In this document: piece after piece, positions 8,654 through 16,909 of the stretch
How positions within the stretch are numbered: the first letter of the stretch is position 1
Layout: each line of letters opens with the position of its first letter
Origin: Marinobacter nanhaiticus D15-8W
Lineage (GTDB): Bacteria; Pseudomonadota; Gammaproteobacteria; Pseudomonadales; Oleiphilaceae
DNA: 64,000 nucleotides
NCBI RefSeq assembly: GCF_036511935.1
Contig: NZ_AP028878.1
Span: forward strand, 248,001 to 312,000
Direction: 5' to 3'
Notes under the pieces: generated by a model
Database searches by the model: none
What the model was told of the DNA's origin: nothing
The model's input: only the letters and a program-made list of their open reading frames with translations
Program-made: the position numbers and the translations under genes

Positions 8654-9449
8654 GTTTCACCCCCGAGCCCAGATAGGCTTCGATAACATCCGGGTTGGTC
8701 TGGATAGCCTGAGGATCGCCTTCGGCAATGACCCTGCCCTGATTGAGTACGACGATATGGTCCGAAATCGACATCACCATATGCATGTCATGCTCCACCA
8801 GGAGCACCGTTACGCCCGAATCGCCGATACGGCGGATCATGGCCTTGAAGGCATCGGTTTCGGACGGATTCAGTCCCGCTGCCGGCTCGTCCAGCAGCAG
8901 GATCTTTGGACTGGCGGCGAGGGCGATTCCAACCCCGAGGATGCGTTGCTCGCCGTAGGAGAGCGACCCTGCCCGTTCATCCGCGCGATGGCGCAGGTCG
9001 AGGAAATCCAGCATGCCGTCCACCTTGGTGCGCAGTTCGGCTTCTTCCTTGCGGAAGGCCGTTAACCTGAGCAGCGATTGCAGCAGTGAAGCCCGGCCCT
9101 GCAGGTGGTAGGCGGTCAGCAGGTTGTCGAACACCGTTTGATCGTCAAACACGCTGGTCCGCTGGAAGCTGCGCACCAGTCCGCGGGAGGCAATGCTATG
9201 GGGCGAGTGGCCGGTGATATCCGCATCGAACAGATGCACGCTGCCGGCCGTGGGCGGCATGTACCCGGAAATCACGTTGAAAGCGGTGGTCTTGCCGGCG
9301 CCGTTGGGGCCGATCAGGCTGACGATCTGGCCCGCCGGAATGCTGAACGTAACGTTGTCCAGTGCCACCAGGCCGGCGATCTTCATGGTAATACCGTCCA
9401 GTGACAGCACGGTGCGGCCCGGCTGGTCGGCTTCGGTCGCGCTGTTCAT
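8640..9449 (-). CDS. livG: Branched-chain-type ABC transporter ATPase (LivG-like)
   Basis: A 269-residue ATPase with Walker A GPNGAGKTT, signature LSYGEQR, Walker B ILLLDEPAAGLNP and the LivG-type insertion after the Walker A strand (YMPPTAGSVHLFDADITG). A 20-residue N-terminal extension precedes the core. It overlaps livM by 4 nt upstream and livF by 14 nt downstream, so translation is coupled. Forms the ATPase heterodimer with LivF under the membrane. Confidence 0.9.
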   Translation of the reverse strand: MNSATEADQPGRTVLSLDGITMKIAGLVALDNVTFSIPAGQIVSLIGPNGAGKTTAFNVISGYMPPTAGSVHLFDADITGHSPHSIASRGLVRSFQRTSVFDDQTVFDNLLTAYHLQGRASLLQSLLRLTAFRKEEAELRTKVDGMLDFLDLRHRADERAGSLSYGEQRILGVGIALAASPKILLLDEPAAGLNPSETDAFKAMIRRIGDSGVTVLLVEHDMHMVMSISDHIVVLNQGRVIAEGDPQAIQTNPDVIEAYLGSGVKRAQA

Positions 9450-10492
9450 GATTTCGCTCCCTGGACCAGTGATGATTTGGACTTGCGCGGCTGTTCCGTG
9501 CCGGGTTTGCGCAGCCAGGCGATGAAATCATAAAAGGCAGGCACCAGGCCTCTCGGCAGGAAGAGCAGGATCGCGATCATCGTGACGCCATAGATCACCC
9601 ACTGGACTTCCGGCCCGACGACACCCCGCAGCAGTTCGGGCATCAAGCCAAAGATCAGGCCCCCGATCACCGGGCCGCCCAGGGTGCCCTTGCCGCCGGC
9701 AATGACCATGATCACCATGGTGACCGTGTAGATGAACAGGAAGACGTCGGGATCGATGATACGGACCGTGTGCGAGTAGAGGCCACCTGCGGCTCCGGCG
9801 ATCGCTGCGGAGATAATGGTGGCCAGGGCCAGGTAATAGGTCACCGGAATCCCGACTGAGGTGGCCAGGGTTTCGTTCTCCCGCAGGGCAATCATGGCGC
9901 GGCCCTGGCGGGAGTTGACCAACATGGCGACCAGCAGGTAAGCCAGGATACCGATGGCCAGTACCAGCCAGTAGATGGCCGCCTTGGAGGTGAGCGAGAT
10001 GATGCCTTCCCCGGGCACCCAGAGTGTCAGTGCCGGAATCGATATCAGGCCCATGGGGCCTTCGGTCAGGTCGGTCCAGTTCAGCGAAATCATCCGCATG
10101 ACCTGGGCGAAACTGATGGTGATGACCACAAAATAGGCACCGCGGACCTTGAATGCCAGCTTGCCCACCAGCCAACCGAAGAAGCCGGTGACGACAATCG
10201 CCGTAAGGAAGGCGATCCAGACAGGTTTGGCGTCCACCTGCCAGGTCAGGCCGAAGCCCAGGTCGATGCTGAAACCGAGCGACATCAATGCGCTGGTGTA
10301 GGCGCCGATACCGAAGAAGGCCGCGTGGCCCAGGGACAGCTGGCCGGTGTAGCCCAGTAGCAGGTTGAGGCTGATGGCCGCGATGATCATAATGCCTGCC
10401 GAGCCCATGACTGAAAGCACATAAGGGTCGGGCCAGACCACGGGCAACAGGCAGAGCACAACCACAAAGACAAAAAACAGGGTCCAGTTCAT
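9446..10492 (-). CDS. livM: Branched-chain-type ABC transporter permease (LivM-like)
   Basis: A 348-residue polytopic inner-membrane permease with the LivM hallmarks LNLLLGYTGQLSLGHAAFFGIGAY near the N-terminus and RENETLATSVGI in the cytoplasmic loop facing the ATPases, followed by GGKGTLGGPVIGG. The start is the ATG at 10492 (MNWTLFFVFVVV); the open frame upstream is an out-of-family extension into livH. It starts 1 nt after the livH stop, and ends 4 nt inside livG. Confidence 0.9.
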   Translation of the reverse strand: MNWTLFFVFVVVLCLLPVVWPDPYVLSVMGSAGIMIIAAISLNLLLGYTGQLSLGHAAFFGIGAYTSALMSLGFSIDLGFGLTWQVDAKPVWIAFLTAIVVTGFFGWLVGKLAFKVRGAYFVVITISFAQVMRMISLNWTDLTEGPMGLISIPALTLWVPGEGIISLTSKAAIYWLVLAIGILAYLLVAMLVNSRQGRAMIALRENETLATSVGIPVTYYLALATIISAAIAGAAGGLYSHTVRIIDPDVFLFIYTVTMVIMVIAGGKGTLGGPVIGGLIFGLMPELLRGVVGPEVQWVIYGVTMIAILLFLPRGLVPAFYDFIAWLRKPGTEQPRKSKSSLVQGAKS

Positions 10493-10493
10493 A

Positions 10494-11366
10494 TCAGCCC
10501 ACCCTTTCCTTGACCGAGAACAGCCCCTGAGGGCGGAACAGCATGACGATAATGATGACCAGGAAACCGAACGCGTCACGGTAGGCACTGGAGATGTAGC
10601 TGGCACCGAACTCTTCGATAAACGCGAGCAGGAAGCCCCCCAGGGCTGCACCGCCGAGGTTGCCCAGTCCACCGAGGATGACGATGGCAAAAGCCTTCAG
10701 GCTCGCCAGGTCGCCCATCATCGGGGTAGCGACGAACATGGGCGCCAGCAGCGCGCCGGCGACTGCGGCCATGGCGGAGCCCAGGGCAAAGGTCAGGGTG
10801 TAGATGCGCTTGACGTTCACGCCGACGATTCTCGCCGCATCCTGGTCCTGGAATGTCGCACGGATGGCCAGGCCGAAGCGGGTTCGTTCGATGCCCAGGT
10901 AGAAAATAAACAGGAGGATTGCGGCCACCCCAAAGACGAAAAGGCGTGTGGGTGCAATCGAAATCGAACCGAACGAAATCGGCTCCTGTGAAAACGGCGT
11001 GGGGATGATCTTGGCAACGCCTCCCCAGGCCAGCAATTCGAGGTTCTGCATGACAATCATGATGCCGATCATGATGAGCATCACTTCATCGATATTTTTG
11101 AGGTCCTTGCGTCTCAGGAAAACGAACTCGATGAGGGCGCCCACCAGCATCCCGACGGCTGCGGCGACCAGGATGGAGGAAAAGAAGTCCAGCTTAAGGA
11201 GGGCCACCATGCCATACGCAACATAGGCCCCCAGGGTATAAAGCTCACCATGGGCGAAATTCACCACGCGCATGATGCCGAAGATAATGGTCAGGCCAAT
11301 GCCCAGCAGCGCATAGGTCGAGCCCAGCACCATGGCATTGACGATATGTTGAAAGATTTCGTCCAC
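10494..11366 (-). CDS. livH: Branched-chain-type ABC transporter permease (LivH-like)
   Basis: About 290 residues with eight hydrophobic segments and the LivH signature FGIMRVVNFAHGELYTLGAY close to the N-terminus, and GLGNLGGAALGG in the last third. I prefer the GTG at 11366 (VDEIFQHIVNAMVLG), which has GGGAG 9 nt upstream; an in-frame start at 11399 would add 11 residues unlike the family. A strong hairpin separates it from livK, a common arrangement that lets the binding protein be made in excess over the permease. Confidence 0.88.
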   Translation of the reverse strand: MDEIFQHIVNAMVLGSTYALLGIGLTIIFGIMRVVNFAHGELYTLGAYVAYGMVALLKLDFFSSILVAAAVGMLVGALIEFVFLRRKDLKNIDEVMLIMIGIMIVMQNLELLAWGGVAKIIPTPFSQEPISFGSISIAPTRLFVFGVAAILLFIFYLGIERTRFGLAIRATFQDQDAARIVGVNVKRIYTLTFALGSAMAAVAGALLAPMFVATPMMGDLASLKAFAIVILGGLGNLGGAALGGFLLAFIEEFGASYISSAYRDAFGFLVIIIVMLFRPQGLFSVKERVG

Positions 11367-11398
11367 TTGCCCGCTCCCGGAGATGGTTCTGGCGGTCA

Positions 11399-11427
11399 CA
11401 CGCGGGCCCGTCGAACGGACCCGCGTG
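11399..11427. terminator. Intercistronic hairpin between livK and livH
   Basis: CACGCGGG (11399-11406) pairs with CCCGCGTG (11420-11427), and CCG/CGG pairs extend the stem inside it. On the minus (transcribed) strand no U-tract follows, so it more likely attenuates transcription or protects the livK mRNA 3' end than stops transcription fully. Confidence 0.55.
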
Positions 11428-11442
11428 CATGGTTTTTAAGAA

Positions 11443-12594
11443 TTACTGAGCGGAAACTTCGCCGTCCTTGAGCTGAACGACGTAGACGTTGGGCTCGTTC
11501 TGGCCACTTTCCTTGCCTTCCGGGCCGTCCTTGACGAAGCTGATGTCGCCATTGACGCCCTTGACCTCGACGCCCCAGAGCGCATCACGGATCGCCTCCG
11601 GTTCGGCGGCGCCGGCATCCTTGATGGCGGCGGCAATGGTCATGATGCCGTCATAGCCACGGAACCCTTCGCTCAGGCCCGGGAAGGAGTAGCCGGCGTC
11701 ATTCCAGGCTTTGACGAAGCCTTCTGCCACCTCGGGATAGACCGCGCTGTCCGCCGTCCACGGTGAGAAGAACAGGAGGTGGGTGCTGGTGTAGCCGTCC
11801 GGCCCTGGCGATTCGAGCAGGGGTTCCGGGAATGACCCGCCTGTCGTGACGATGCGCTGCGGCAGTTGCTGCTCCGCCGCCTGACGGATACCGAGGGTGA
11901 GCTGCTCGACACCGGAGGTCATGATCAGCGTGTCGCTACCGGTATCTTTCAGGGCCGAGAGTTGAGCGGACAGATCGACGGCGGAGGGAGCAACTGTCTC
12001 CTTGCGGCCGATTTCAATGCCATGCTCCTTGAACATCTCCTCGAATTCCTGGGACGCGCCGAGCCCCCAGTCATTGTTCACGGATAGGAAATCCACTTTC
12101 TTGATGGGCGGATCGAACGTCTCCAGCTTCTTGGCGAAGGCCTGGGCTTCCATCTCTGATGTGGGAGCGATACGGAACACCCAGGGGTTGCCTGCTTTGG
12201 TGATCTTGCTCGATGACGAGGTCTCGACCACCATCGGCACGCCGTACTCCTCCAGCTTGGGCATGGTGGCGAGAGTAAACGTGGAGCTCCAGGCACCCAT
12301 GATGACGGGCACTTCATCCCGCAGGATCAGTTTCTCGGCGGCGTTAACCGCCTCTCGCGGGTTGGACTTGTTGTCCTCGATGATCAACTCCACTTCGCGA
12401 CCCAGCAGACCGCCGTCTTCGTTGATTTTAGCCGCCGCAATCTTCGCGCCGTTCGTCACGTAGTTGCCCGATGCGGCCACCGAACCGGTCAGTGGCTGCG
12501 AGACCCCTATCTTGATGGGATCGGCCGCAAAGACCGGGGTGGATGCCAGGGTACCGACCAGCAGCGAGGCCAGTAAGCGCTTTGTACTTAACAT
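11443..12594 (-). CDS. livK: Branched-chain-type ABC transporter substrate-binding protein (LivK-like)
   Basis: A 383-residue periplasmic binding protein (Peripla_BP_6). The signal peptide is MLSTKRLLASLLVGTLASTPVFA with an AxA cleavage site, then IKIGVSQPLTGSVAASGNYVTNGAKIAAAKINEDGG, the usual opening of the fold and ligand pocket, split here by the mature start. Other landmarks are NAAEKLILRDEVPVIMGAWSS and VDLSAQLSALKDTGSDTLI. The open frame runs upstream to 13104 but only this start carries a signal peptide. It lies 202 bp downstream of the DUF1116 gene on the same strand. Ligand identity is unknown. Confidence 0.9.
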   Translation of the reverse strand: MLSTKRLLASLLVGTLASTPVFAADPIKIGVSQPLTGSVAASGNYVTNGAKIAAAKINEDGGLLGREVELIIEDNKSNPREAVNAAEKLILRDEVPVIMGAWSSTFTLATMPKLEEYGVPMVVETSSSSKITKAGNPWVFRIAPTSEMEAQAFAKKLETFDPPIKKVDFLSVNNDWGLGASQEFEEMFKEHGIEIGRKETVAPSAVDLSAQLSALKDTGSDTLIMTSGVEQLTLGIRQAAEQQLPQRIVTTGGSFPEPLLESPGPDGYTSTHLLFFSPWTADSAVYPEVAEGFVKAWNDAGYSFPGLSEGFRGYDGIMTIAAAIKDAGAAEPEAIRDALWGVEVKGVNGDISFVKDGPEGKESGQNEPNVYVVQLKDGEVSAQ

Positions 12595-12796
12595 GGGTCG
12601 TTCCTCTCGTGTTTTACGATGTGTTGGTTGGCGCTTTCTCAGACATGGTTGTTGTTTGTTTTCCCCGGCCAGCCTGAAAAGACGGGGGAAGCATTCGATC
12701 ACCTGGCTGCCCAGGACCTTCCCCGGAGGTATGCGCGCAGAACGGGGAAAGTCGGGAGTGCTCCAGGATCTCAGTGAAGTCGAAAGGTATGGATCG

Positions 12797-13909
12797 TCAT
12801 TGGGCCATCCTTGCCGCCAACTGCTGGAAGAGGGCCAGTGGCGGCAGGTAAAAGCCCTTACCGAGTATGCCGCCGTCCTGATCAGCCCCAACCAGTGCGA
12901 GGTTGATGATGGGCGGTGTTTGGTGGCGAACCACCTCTGCGGGGCTGACGACCCCGGTGTTCGCATCAAGCACGGCATCGGGGCGGTGTTCCCAGTCGTC
13001 GGGGAGCAGGTCCCGCCATTCGTTCGCCAGAGGGCGCGCGCAGTCGAGGGCCTGGCCACCGAGGCCGCATAGGTCGATGACAGCGCTGTCGCCGATGGCC
13101 CCAAGGGCAGTCTTGCCGGCCTGAGCGGGGAACCTTGGACCGGTTGGCGGCTCGGCGACTGTCGTCAGCCAATGACTCTCGCCTTTCAGGCGAAGTCCGA
13201 ACTCCCGGCCATTGCCGCCACCCGCGGAGATGGGGCTGTTGCCGTAACGCAACAGCCAGCCGCAGGCGCCCATCAGCACCGGTAGAACAAACCCCGGGCT
13301 CTGTTCCAGTAACGTGCGATAACTGCTGGAGAGGTCACTCACGTGGCTCAGCAACGCTTGGTTAGCCTGGTCCGTTAGCGTATGGCAGTCGTTGCCGTTG
13401 GCCAGGGCGTACTCAATGACCCTGGCGAGTGGAACGGGGTGTTTGTCCAGGGAAGCCGCCAGCTCGAGGGCAGCGAAACGCGCATGCAGTCGAAGGTTGT
13501 CGACGCATTGTGAGTCAGGCGAGCCGAAGCGCAGAGCTGGGGGTGCACCCTCAACCAGAGGGGCGTATATATGGCGGTCGCCATCGCCAATGACGAATAC
13601 GGGCATCGACGCCGAGACCACCTGGGCCAGCGGTGTAGTTACGCCGACATCCTGGGCGGGACTCAGTTTGAAATCCCCTCGGTCAAGCATGGCAGCGGGG
13701 TCTTCCGCACTGTCCGCAAGACGTTCGAAAAGAATGGCGTTTATGGCAGCGTTACGGACCGGGGCCGGCAAGGGACCTGCCATATAGGGAGGCCCTGCAT
13801 GCAGCAAGAGCCGGGTATGGACATCGGGAACCACGTCCCCCAGACGGGCGACGCCTTCGAGTCGAAGGTTTTCAAAACGTCGGTACCGGTTGTCGGGAAT
13901 TTGGGTCAT
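12797..13909 (-). CDS. DUF1116 protein, AllG/YlbE-like (oxamate carbamoyltransferase subunit family)
   Basis: A 370-residue protein that aligns along its length with E. coli YlbE/AllG as I remember that sequence: LLHAGPP, then VSASMPVFVI for TSASMPMLVV, then LGAIGDSAVIDLCGLGG, and near the end TPPIINLALVGADQDGGILGKG for TPLINTGIAHKEAGIGQIGAG (key residues only). AllG works with FdrA/AllF and AllH in oxamate carbamoyl transfer during allantoin breakdown; neither partner nor a carbamate kinase gene is in this window. It is about 50 residues shorter than AllG, mostly at the N-terminus and in the middle. ATG at 13909 is chosen; a GTG at 13942 would add 11 residues. First gene of the liv operon. 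Its reaction here is unknown. Confidence 0.75.
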   Translation of the reverse strand: MTQIPDNRYRRFENLRLEGVARLGDVVPDVHTRLLLHAGPPYMAGPLPAPVRNAAINAILFERLADSAEDPAAMLDRGDFKLSPAQDVGVTTPLAQVVSASMPVFVIGDGDRHIYAPLVEGAPPALRFGSPDSQCVDNLRLHARFAALELAASLDKHPVPLARVIEYALANGNDCHTLTDQANQALLSHVSDLSSSYRTLLEQSPGFVLPVLMGACGWLLRYGNSPISAGGGNGREFGLRLKGESHWLTTVAEPPTGPRFPAQAGKTALGAIGDSAVIDLCGLGGQALDCARPLANEWRDLLPDDWEHRPDAVLDANTGVVSPAEVVRHQTPPIINLALVGADQDGGILGKGFYLPPLALFQQLAARMAQ

Positions 13910-14268
13910 GGCGTTTTCGCGTGCATTTGTGTGTTTATACACTTTGCATACACAAGCTGTGCCAGACGCGTGAAATTGGATTCTTATTTGTATATATTAT
14001 TGATTATTAGAGATAAATTATTTTCAGTTATTTTCCGGGTGAGTCGTTTTTTGATTCCTTCTATGGTCCAAATAAGATCAGTACACTGATCAATGCACCA
14101 AATAAAGGCCAGGTTCGGCGGGACCTTGTTCTAGTAATTGGATGTGAGAACCAAGAGGCTATGGACGGAACTGAACTGAAAAGCCGCTCGCTTGATTTGC
14201 ATGCAATCCAGTCGTGGTAAGGGACGGCGCTGAGCTATGGGACGACTTGCAGTTGCCAGGAGCGAGGA
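13910..14268. other. AT-rich promoter region upstream of the DUF1116/liv operon
   Basis: A 359-bp stretch without a gene. The part from 13975 to 14060 is strikingly AT-rich against the surrounding 60% GC. It contains the palindromic operator candidate at 14077-14094, flanked by two direct copies of CCAAATAA (about 14068 and 14098). I see no further coding frame in it; the part from 14110 to 14268 lies downstream of the tRNA. Confidence 0.6.
14077..14094 (+). promoter_or_regulatory. Palindromic operator candidate shared with the hydroxylase promoter
   Basis: GATCAGTACACTGATC (14077-14092) is a perfect inverted repeat with 7-bp arms and a 2-bp centre. It extends as CAGTACACTGATCAAT, which fits the pattern CAGYRYACTGAYYAAT seen twice between the amidohydrolase and hydroxylase genes. 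It lies about 170 bp upstream of the DUF1116 start. This is the best-formed copy of the three. Confidence 0.6.
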
Positions 14269-14342
14269 TGGAGCGGGTGAAGGGAATCGAACCCTCGTCG
14301 TAAGCTTGGGAAGCTTCTGCTCTACCATTGAGCTACACCCGC
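14269..14342 (-). tRNA. tRNA-Gly (CCC anticodon)
   Basis: A 74-nt cloverleaf read on the minus strand: acceptor GCGGGTG pairing with CACCCGC, D-arm GCTC/GAGC, anticodon loop TTCCCAA (anticodon CCC), T-arm GAGGG TTCGATT CCCTT, discriminator T and an encoded CCA. It closely resembles E. coli glyU. The outermost anticodon-stem pair (G27 with A43) is a mismatch. It decodes GGG glycine codons. A good promoter lies just upstream. Confidence 0.95.
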
Positions 14343-14355
14343 TGGGCACGCAGCC

Positions 14356-14384
14356 AATATAGATTGTCAACTCTTGTCAGGCAA
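14356..14384 (-). promoter_or_regulatory. Sigma-70 promoter of tRNA-Gly
   Basis: On the minus strand a -35 TTGCCT (14379-14384) and -10 TATATT (14356-14361) are exactly 17 bp apart. A GC-rich discriminator (GGCTGCG) follows, the kind found at stringently controlled stable-RNA promoters. The predicted start is about 7 nt before the mature tRNA. Confidence 0.65.
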
Positions 14385-14447
14385 GGCTTTGCCCCGCAGT
14401 TGCTGTGCTAGACTTCTTTTGTCTTTATCCATTCTCGAGAGTGTAAC

Positions 14448-16829
14448 TTGGCCATTGCTTCGCGCTTGAATTTCCGCCGCGCTTTGGTCCAGGGATGGCC
14501 GGTACTGCTGGTACTTGCTGCAGGAGTTCTGCTGACATTTATTCTCGCCCGGCAGGCTGCCGAGGCGGAACTCCAGATCGTGGAATCCCGGTTCGATCAG
14601 GCGGCTCGCTCGCGCATTCTTCTGGTCGAGCAGCTTATCGATGCGCAGCTTCGCGAACTCGATGCCTTACGCCGTTTCATTACCCTGGAATCTGAACTCA
14701 CCCGTCAGGAATTCGAGGCATTGACGCGCCTTTCGGGCCATGTCGAGATGACCATGGCCTGGACCGAGAATGTGTCGGCCAGTCATCTGGACCGTTACCT
14801 TGACCGGATGGCCCGCTACTACGATAACCAGTACCGGTTACGGTTACCTCCTTCCGTTGAACCTCTGGGTGGTGGCGATGTTCCGCGCCACTTTCCTATT
14901 ACATACCAGAAAACCAGTGTTCCCGGCGCCGATCTGGTGGGTATGGATACCAGCCACCTACCCACGCGTGTAAAGGCGTACGAGCAGGCCATGGCCACCG
15001 GCGCCGCCGTGTTGGTCGCGGGTATCCGGACGCTGGACGACCCGAATGACAAGACAGGCATTCTGGTGTTTTCGCCAGTATTTCACCAGGGAGAGGGTGT
15101 TTCTGCTGCCGATCGCCATTACGGCAGTCTGCGGGGCTTTGTGGCTTTGGGGCTACGTCTCAATGACCTGGCGGCCTTGGTTAGTGAGGTGCATGGCAAC
15201 AGTGCTGAAATCGATCTGTACTTTAGTGAATTCATAAGCAACGGCTCGGGCCACAGCGTAGGCTTTCCGCCGCCAGGAGGTATCCCCGCGTCGCTCTCCT
15301 TCGTTCGCGAAGTCGAAGTTGCCGATGGCGCCGTGACGGTTGTGGGTTTGCCGAGGCATCCTGAAGACTGGGCACCACGCCCGACACAGTGGGCTGTATG
15401 GCTGATTGGTATCGTCGCGTCAGGCCTCGCGGCAGCCTACCTCGCTTTACTACTGGTTCAGCGTTCGCGAGCCGTACGAATGGTGCGCGAGCGCACCGAA
15501 GAGTTACGACAGACGAACACCTTTCTCTTCGGTATCCTCGAGTCGGCTGAAAATGTGGCCATCGTCAGCAGCGATTCACATGGGACGATTACCCTGTTCA
15601 ATCGGGGTGCGGAGCGATTGCTAGGCTATGAAGCGGACGAAGTAGTAGGCAGGCAAACGCCCATCGTCTTCCATGAGCCGGAAGAATTGCAGGTTTGGTC
15701 CAAGCAACTGACGGAGAATGCCGGACGCAGGGTTGAGGGCTTCGATATTTTTGTCGCCTGCATCGAACAGGGTTTCGAACGCTCCCAGCGTTGGACGTAC
15801 GTACGTAAAGACGGCGAACGCCGTATCGTCCAGTTGACTCTTTCCGTCATGCGCGATGAGGGTGGTGAGGCTGCAGGCTACCTGGGTATTGCGGTGGATA
15901 TGACCGACTACCTTCGCGCTGTCGATGCGCTGGAAGACAACAATCGCTTGTTGCAGAACCTCACGGCGAATGTTCCCGGCGCGATCTACCAGTACTTGAT
16001 GCGTCCGGATGGTACCAGCTGTTTCCCGTATATCAGCGACGGTGTACAGCGAATCTTCGAGGTATCGCCCCGGGAGGCCAATCGCAGTGCAAAGACGGCG
16101 CTGGCAAGGGTTCATCCGTCGGACATTGAGGCCGTCAAGAGGTCTGTTGAGAAGTCGCGCCAGGGGCTGGTGCCCTGGGTTATCGAGTTCCGCGTTCAAC
16201 TGCCGGAGCATGGCGAGCGTTGGGTCAGGGGGGAATCCCGGCCACGTCGACTCAATGATGGAAGTACCCTGTGGCACGGCTATATCTCCGATGTAACGGA
16301 GATGAAGAAGTTGGAACTGCAATTGCGTGAACAGGCGACTATCGACCCACTCACCGGCACCTTCAACCGCCGTCACCTGGAAACCCACTGGCAGCGCGAA
16401 ATTGCCCGTACCCAGCGCAAGGGCGTGTCCTTCTCCCTGATTATGCTCGATATCGACCATTTCAAGCATATTAACGACACCTATGGCCACGACATGGGCG
16501 ACGAGGCGCTGATCCGCCTGGGACGCATGCTGCGCAAAGACGTACGTTCCACGGATGTCGTCTATCGCCTGGGAGGGGAGGAGTTCCTGGTTTTGTGCGA
16601 GGACACGGATCTTGGGGGCGCCCATGAGCTGGCCCAAATGCTGCTGGATCGGCTTCGCCAACTCGTCATGCCTTCCGATCTGCGGGTGACGGCGAGCTTC
16701 AGCGTCATTGAGGTTTTGGCCGACGAGGGCATGCCAGCAGCCTTCAAACGCCTGGATGCATTGCTCTACGAAGCCAAGGCGAATGGCCGCAACCAGGTCA
16801 TGGCAGCGCCGATGGAACCCATCGCTTAA
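14448..16829 (+). CDS. Membrane diguanylate cyclase with CHASE, two PAS and GGDEF domains
   Basis: A 793-residue c-di-GMP synthase. Membrane segment 1 (residues 16-33, WPVLLVLAAGVLLTFIL) is followed by a periplasmic CHASE-type sensor to about residue 300. Membrane segment 2 is at about 310-335, then PAS 1 (FLFGILESAENVAIVSSD), PAS 2 (LLQNLTANVPGAIYQYL) and GGDEF (DPLTGTFNRRHLE to the end). The active-site motif is GGEEF, with an inhibitory I-site RSTD five residues upstream, so product feedback is expected. The metal-binding DIDHFKHIND is intact, so the enzyme should be active. The start is TTG 14448 with a weak ribosome binding site; no upstream ATG exists in the frame. Transcribed away from the tRNA. 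The sensed ligand is unknown. Confidence 0.88.
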   Translation: MAIASRLNFRRALVQGWPVLLVLAAGVLLTFILARQAAEAELQIVESRFDQAARSRILLVEQLIDAQLRELDALRRFITLESELTRQEFEALTRLSGHVEMTMAWTENVSASHLDRYLDRMARYYDNQYRLRLPPSVEPLGGGDVPRHFPITYQKTSVPGADLVGMDTSHLPTRVKAYEQAMATGAAVLVAGIRTLDDPNDKTGILVFSPVFHQGEGVSAADRHYGSLRGFVALGLRLNDLAALVSEVHGNSAEIDLYFSEFISNGSGHSVGFPPPGGIPASLSFVREVEVADGAVTVVGLPRHPEDWAPRPTQWAVWLIGIVASGLAAAYLALLLVQRSRAVRMVRERTEELRQTNTFLFGILESAENVAIVSSDSHGTITLFNRGAERLLGYEADEVVGRQTPIVFHEPEELQVWSKQLTENAGRRVEGFDIFVACIEQGFERSQRWTYVRKDGERRIVQLTLSVMRDEGGEAAGYLGIAVDMTDYLRAVDALEDNNRLLQNLTANVPGAIYQYLMRPDGTSCFPYISDGVQRIFEVSPREANRSAKTALARVHPSDIEAVKRSVEKSRQGLVPWVIEFRVQLPEHGERWVRGESRPRRLNDGSTLWHGYISDVTEMKKLELQLREQATIDPLTGTFNRRHLETHWQREIARTQRKGVSFSLIMLDIDHFKHINDTYGHDMGDEALIRLGRMLRKDVRSTDVVYRLGGEEFLVLCEDTDLGGAHELAQMLLDRLRQLVMPSDLRVTASFSVIEVLADEGMPAAFKRLDALLYEAKANGRNQVMAAPMEPIA

Positions 16830-16909
16830 AACTACGCCGTTCTCCCTCCAGGACGACTCGTTCTCGTTGTGGGACCTGCTATCATGCCCTTGAATGGACT
16901 GGAGATAGC

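Noticed and set aside
14269..14342. tRNA-Gly as an integration site for an island
   Set aside because: I found no integrase or duplicated tRNA 3' end within the window on either side.
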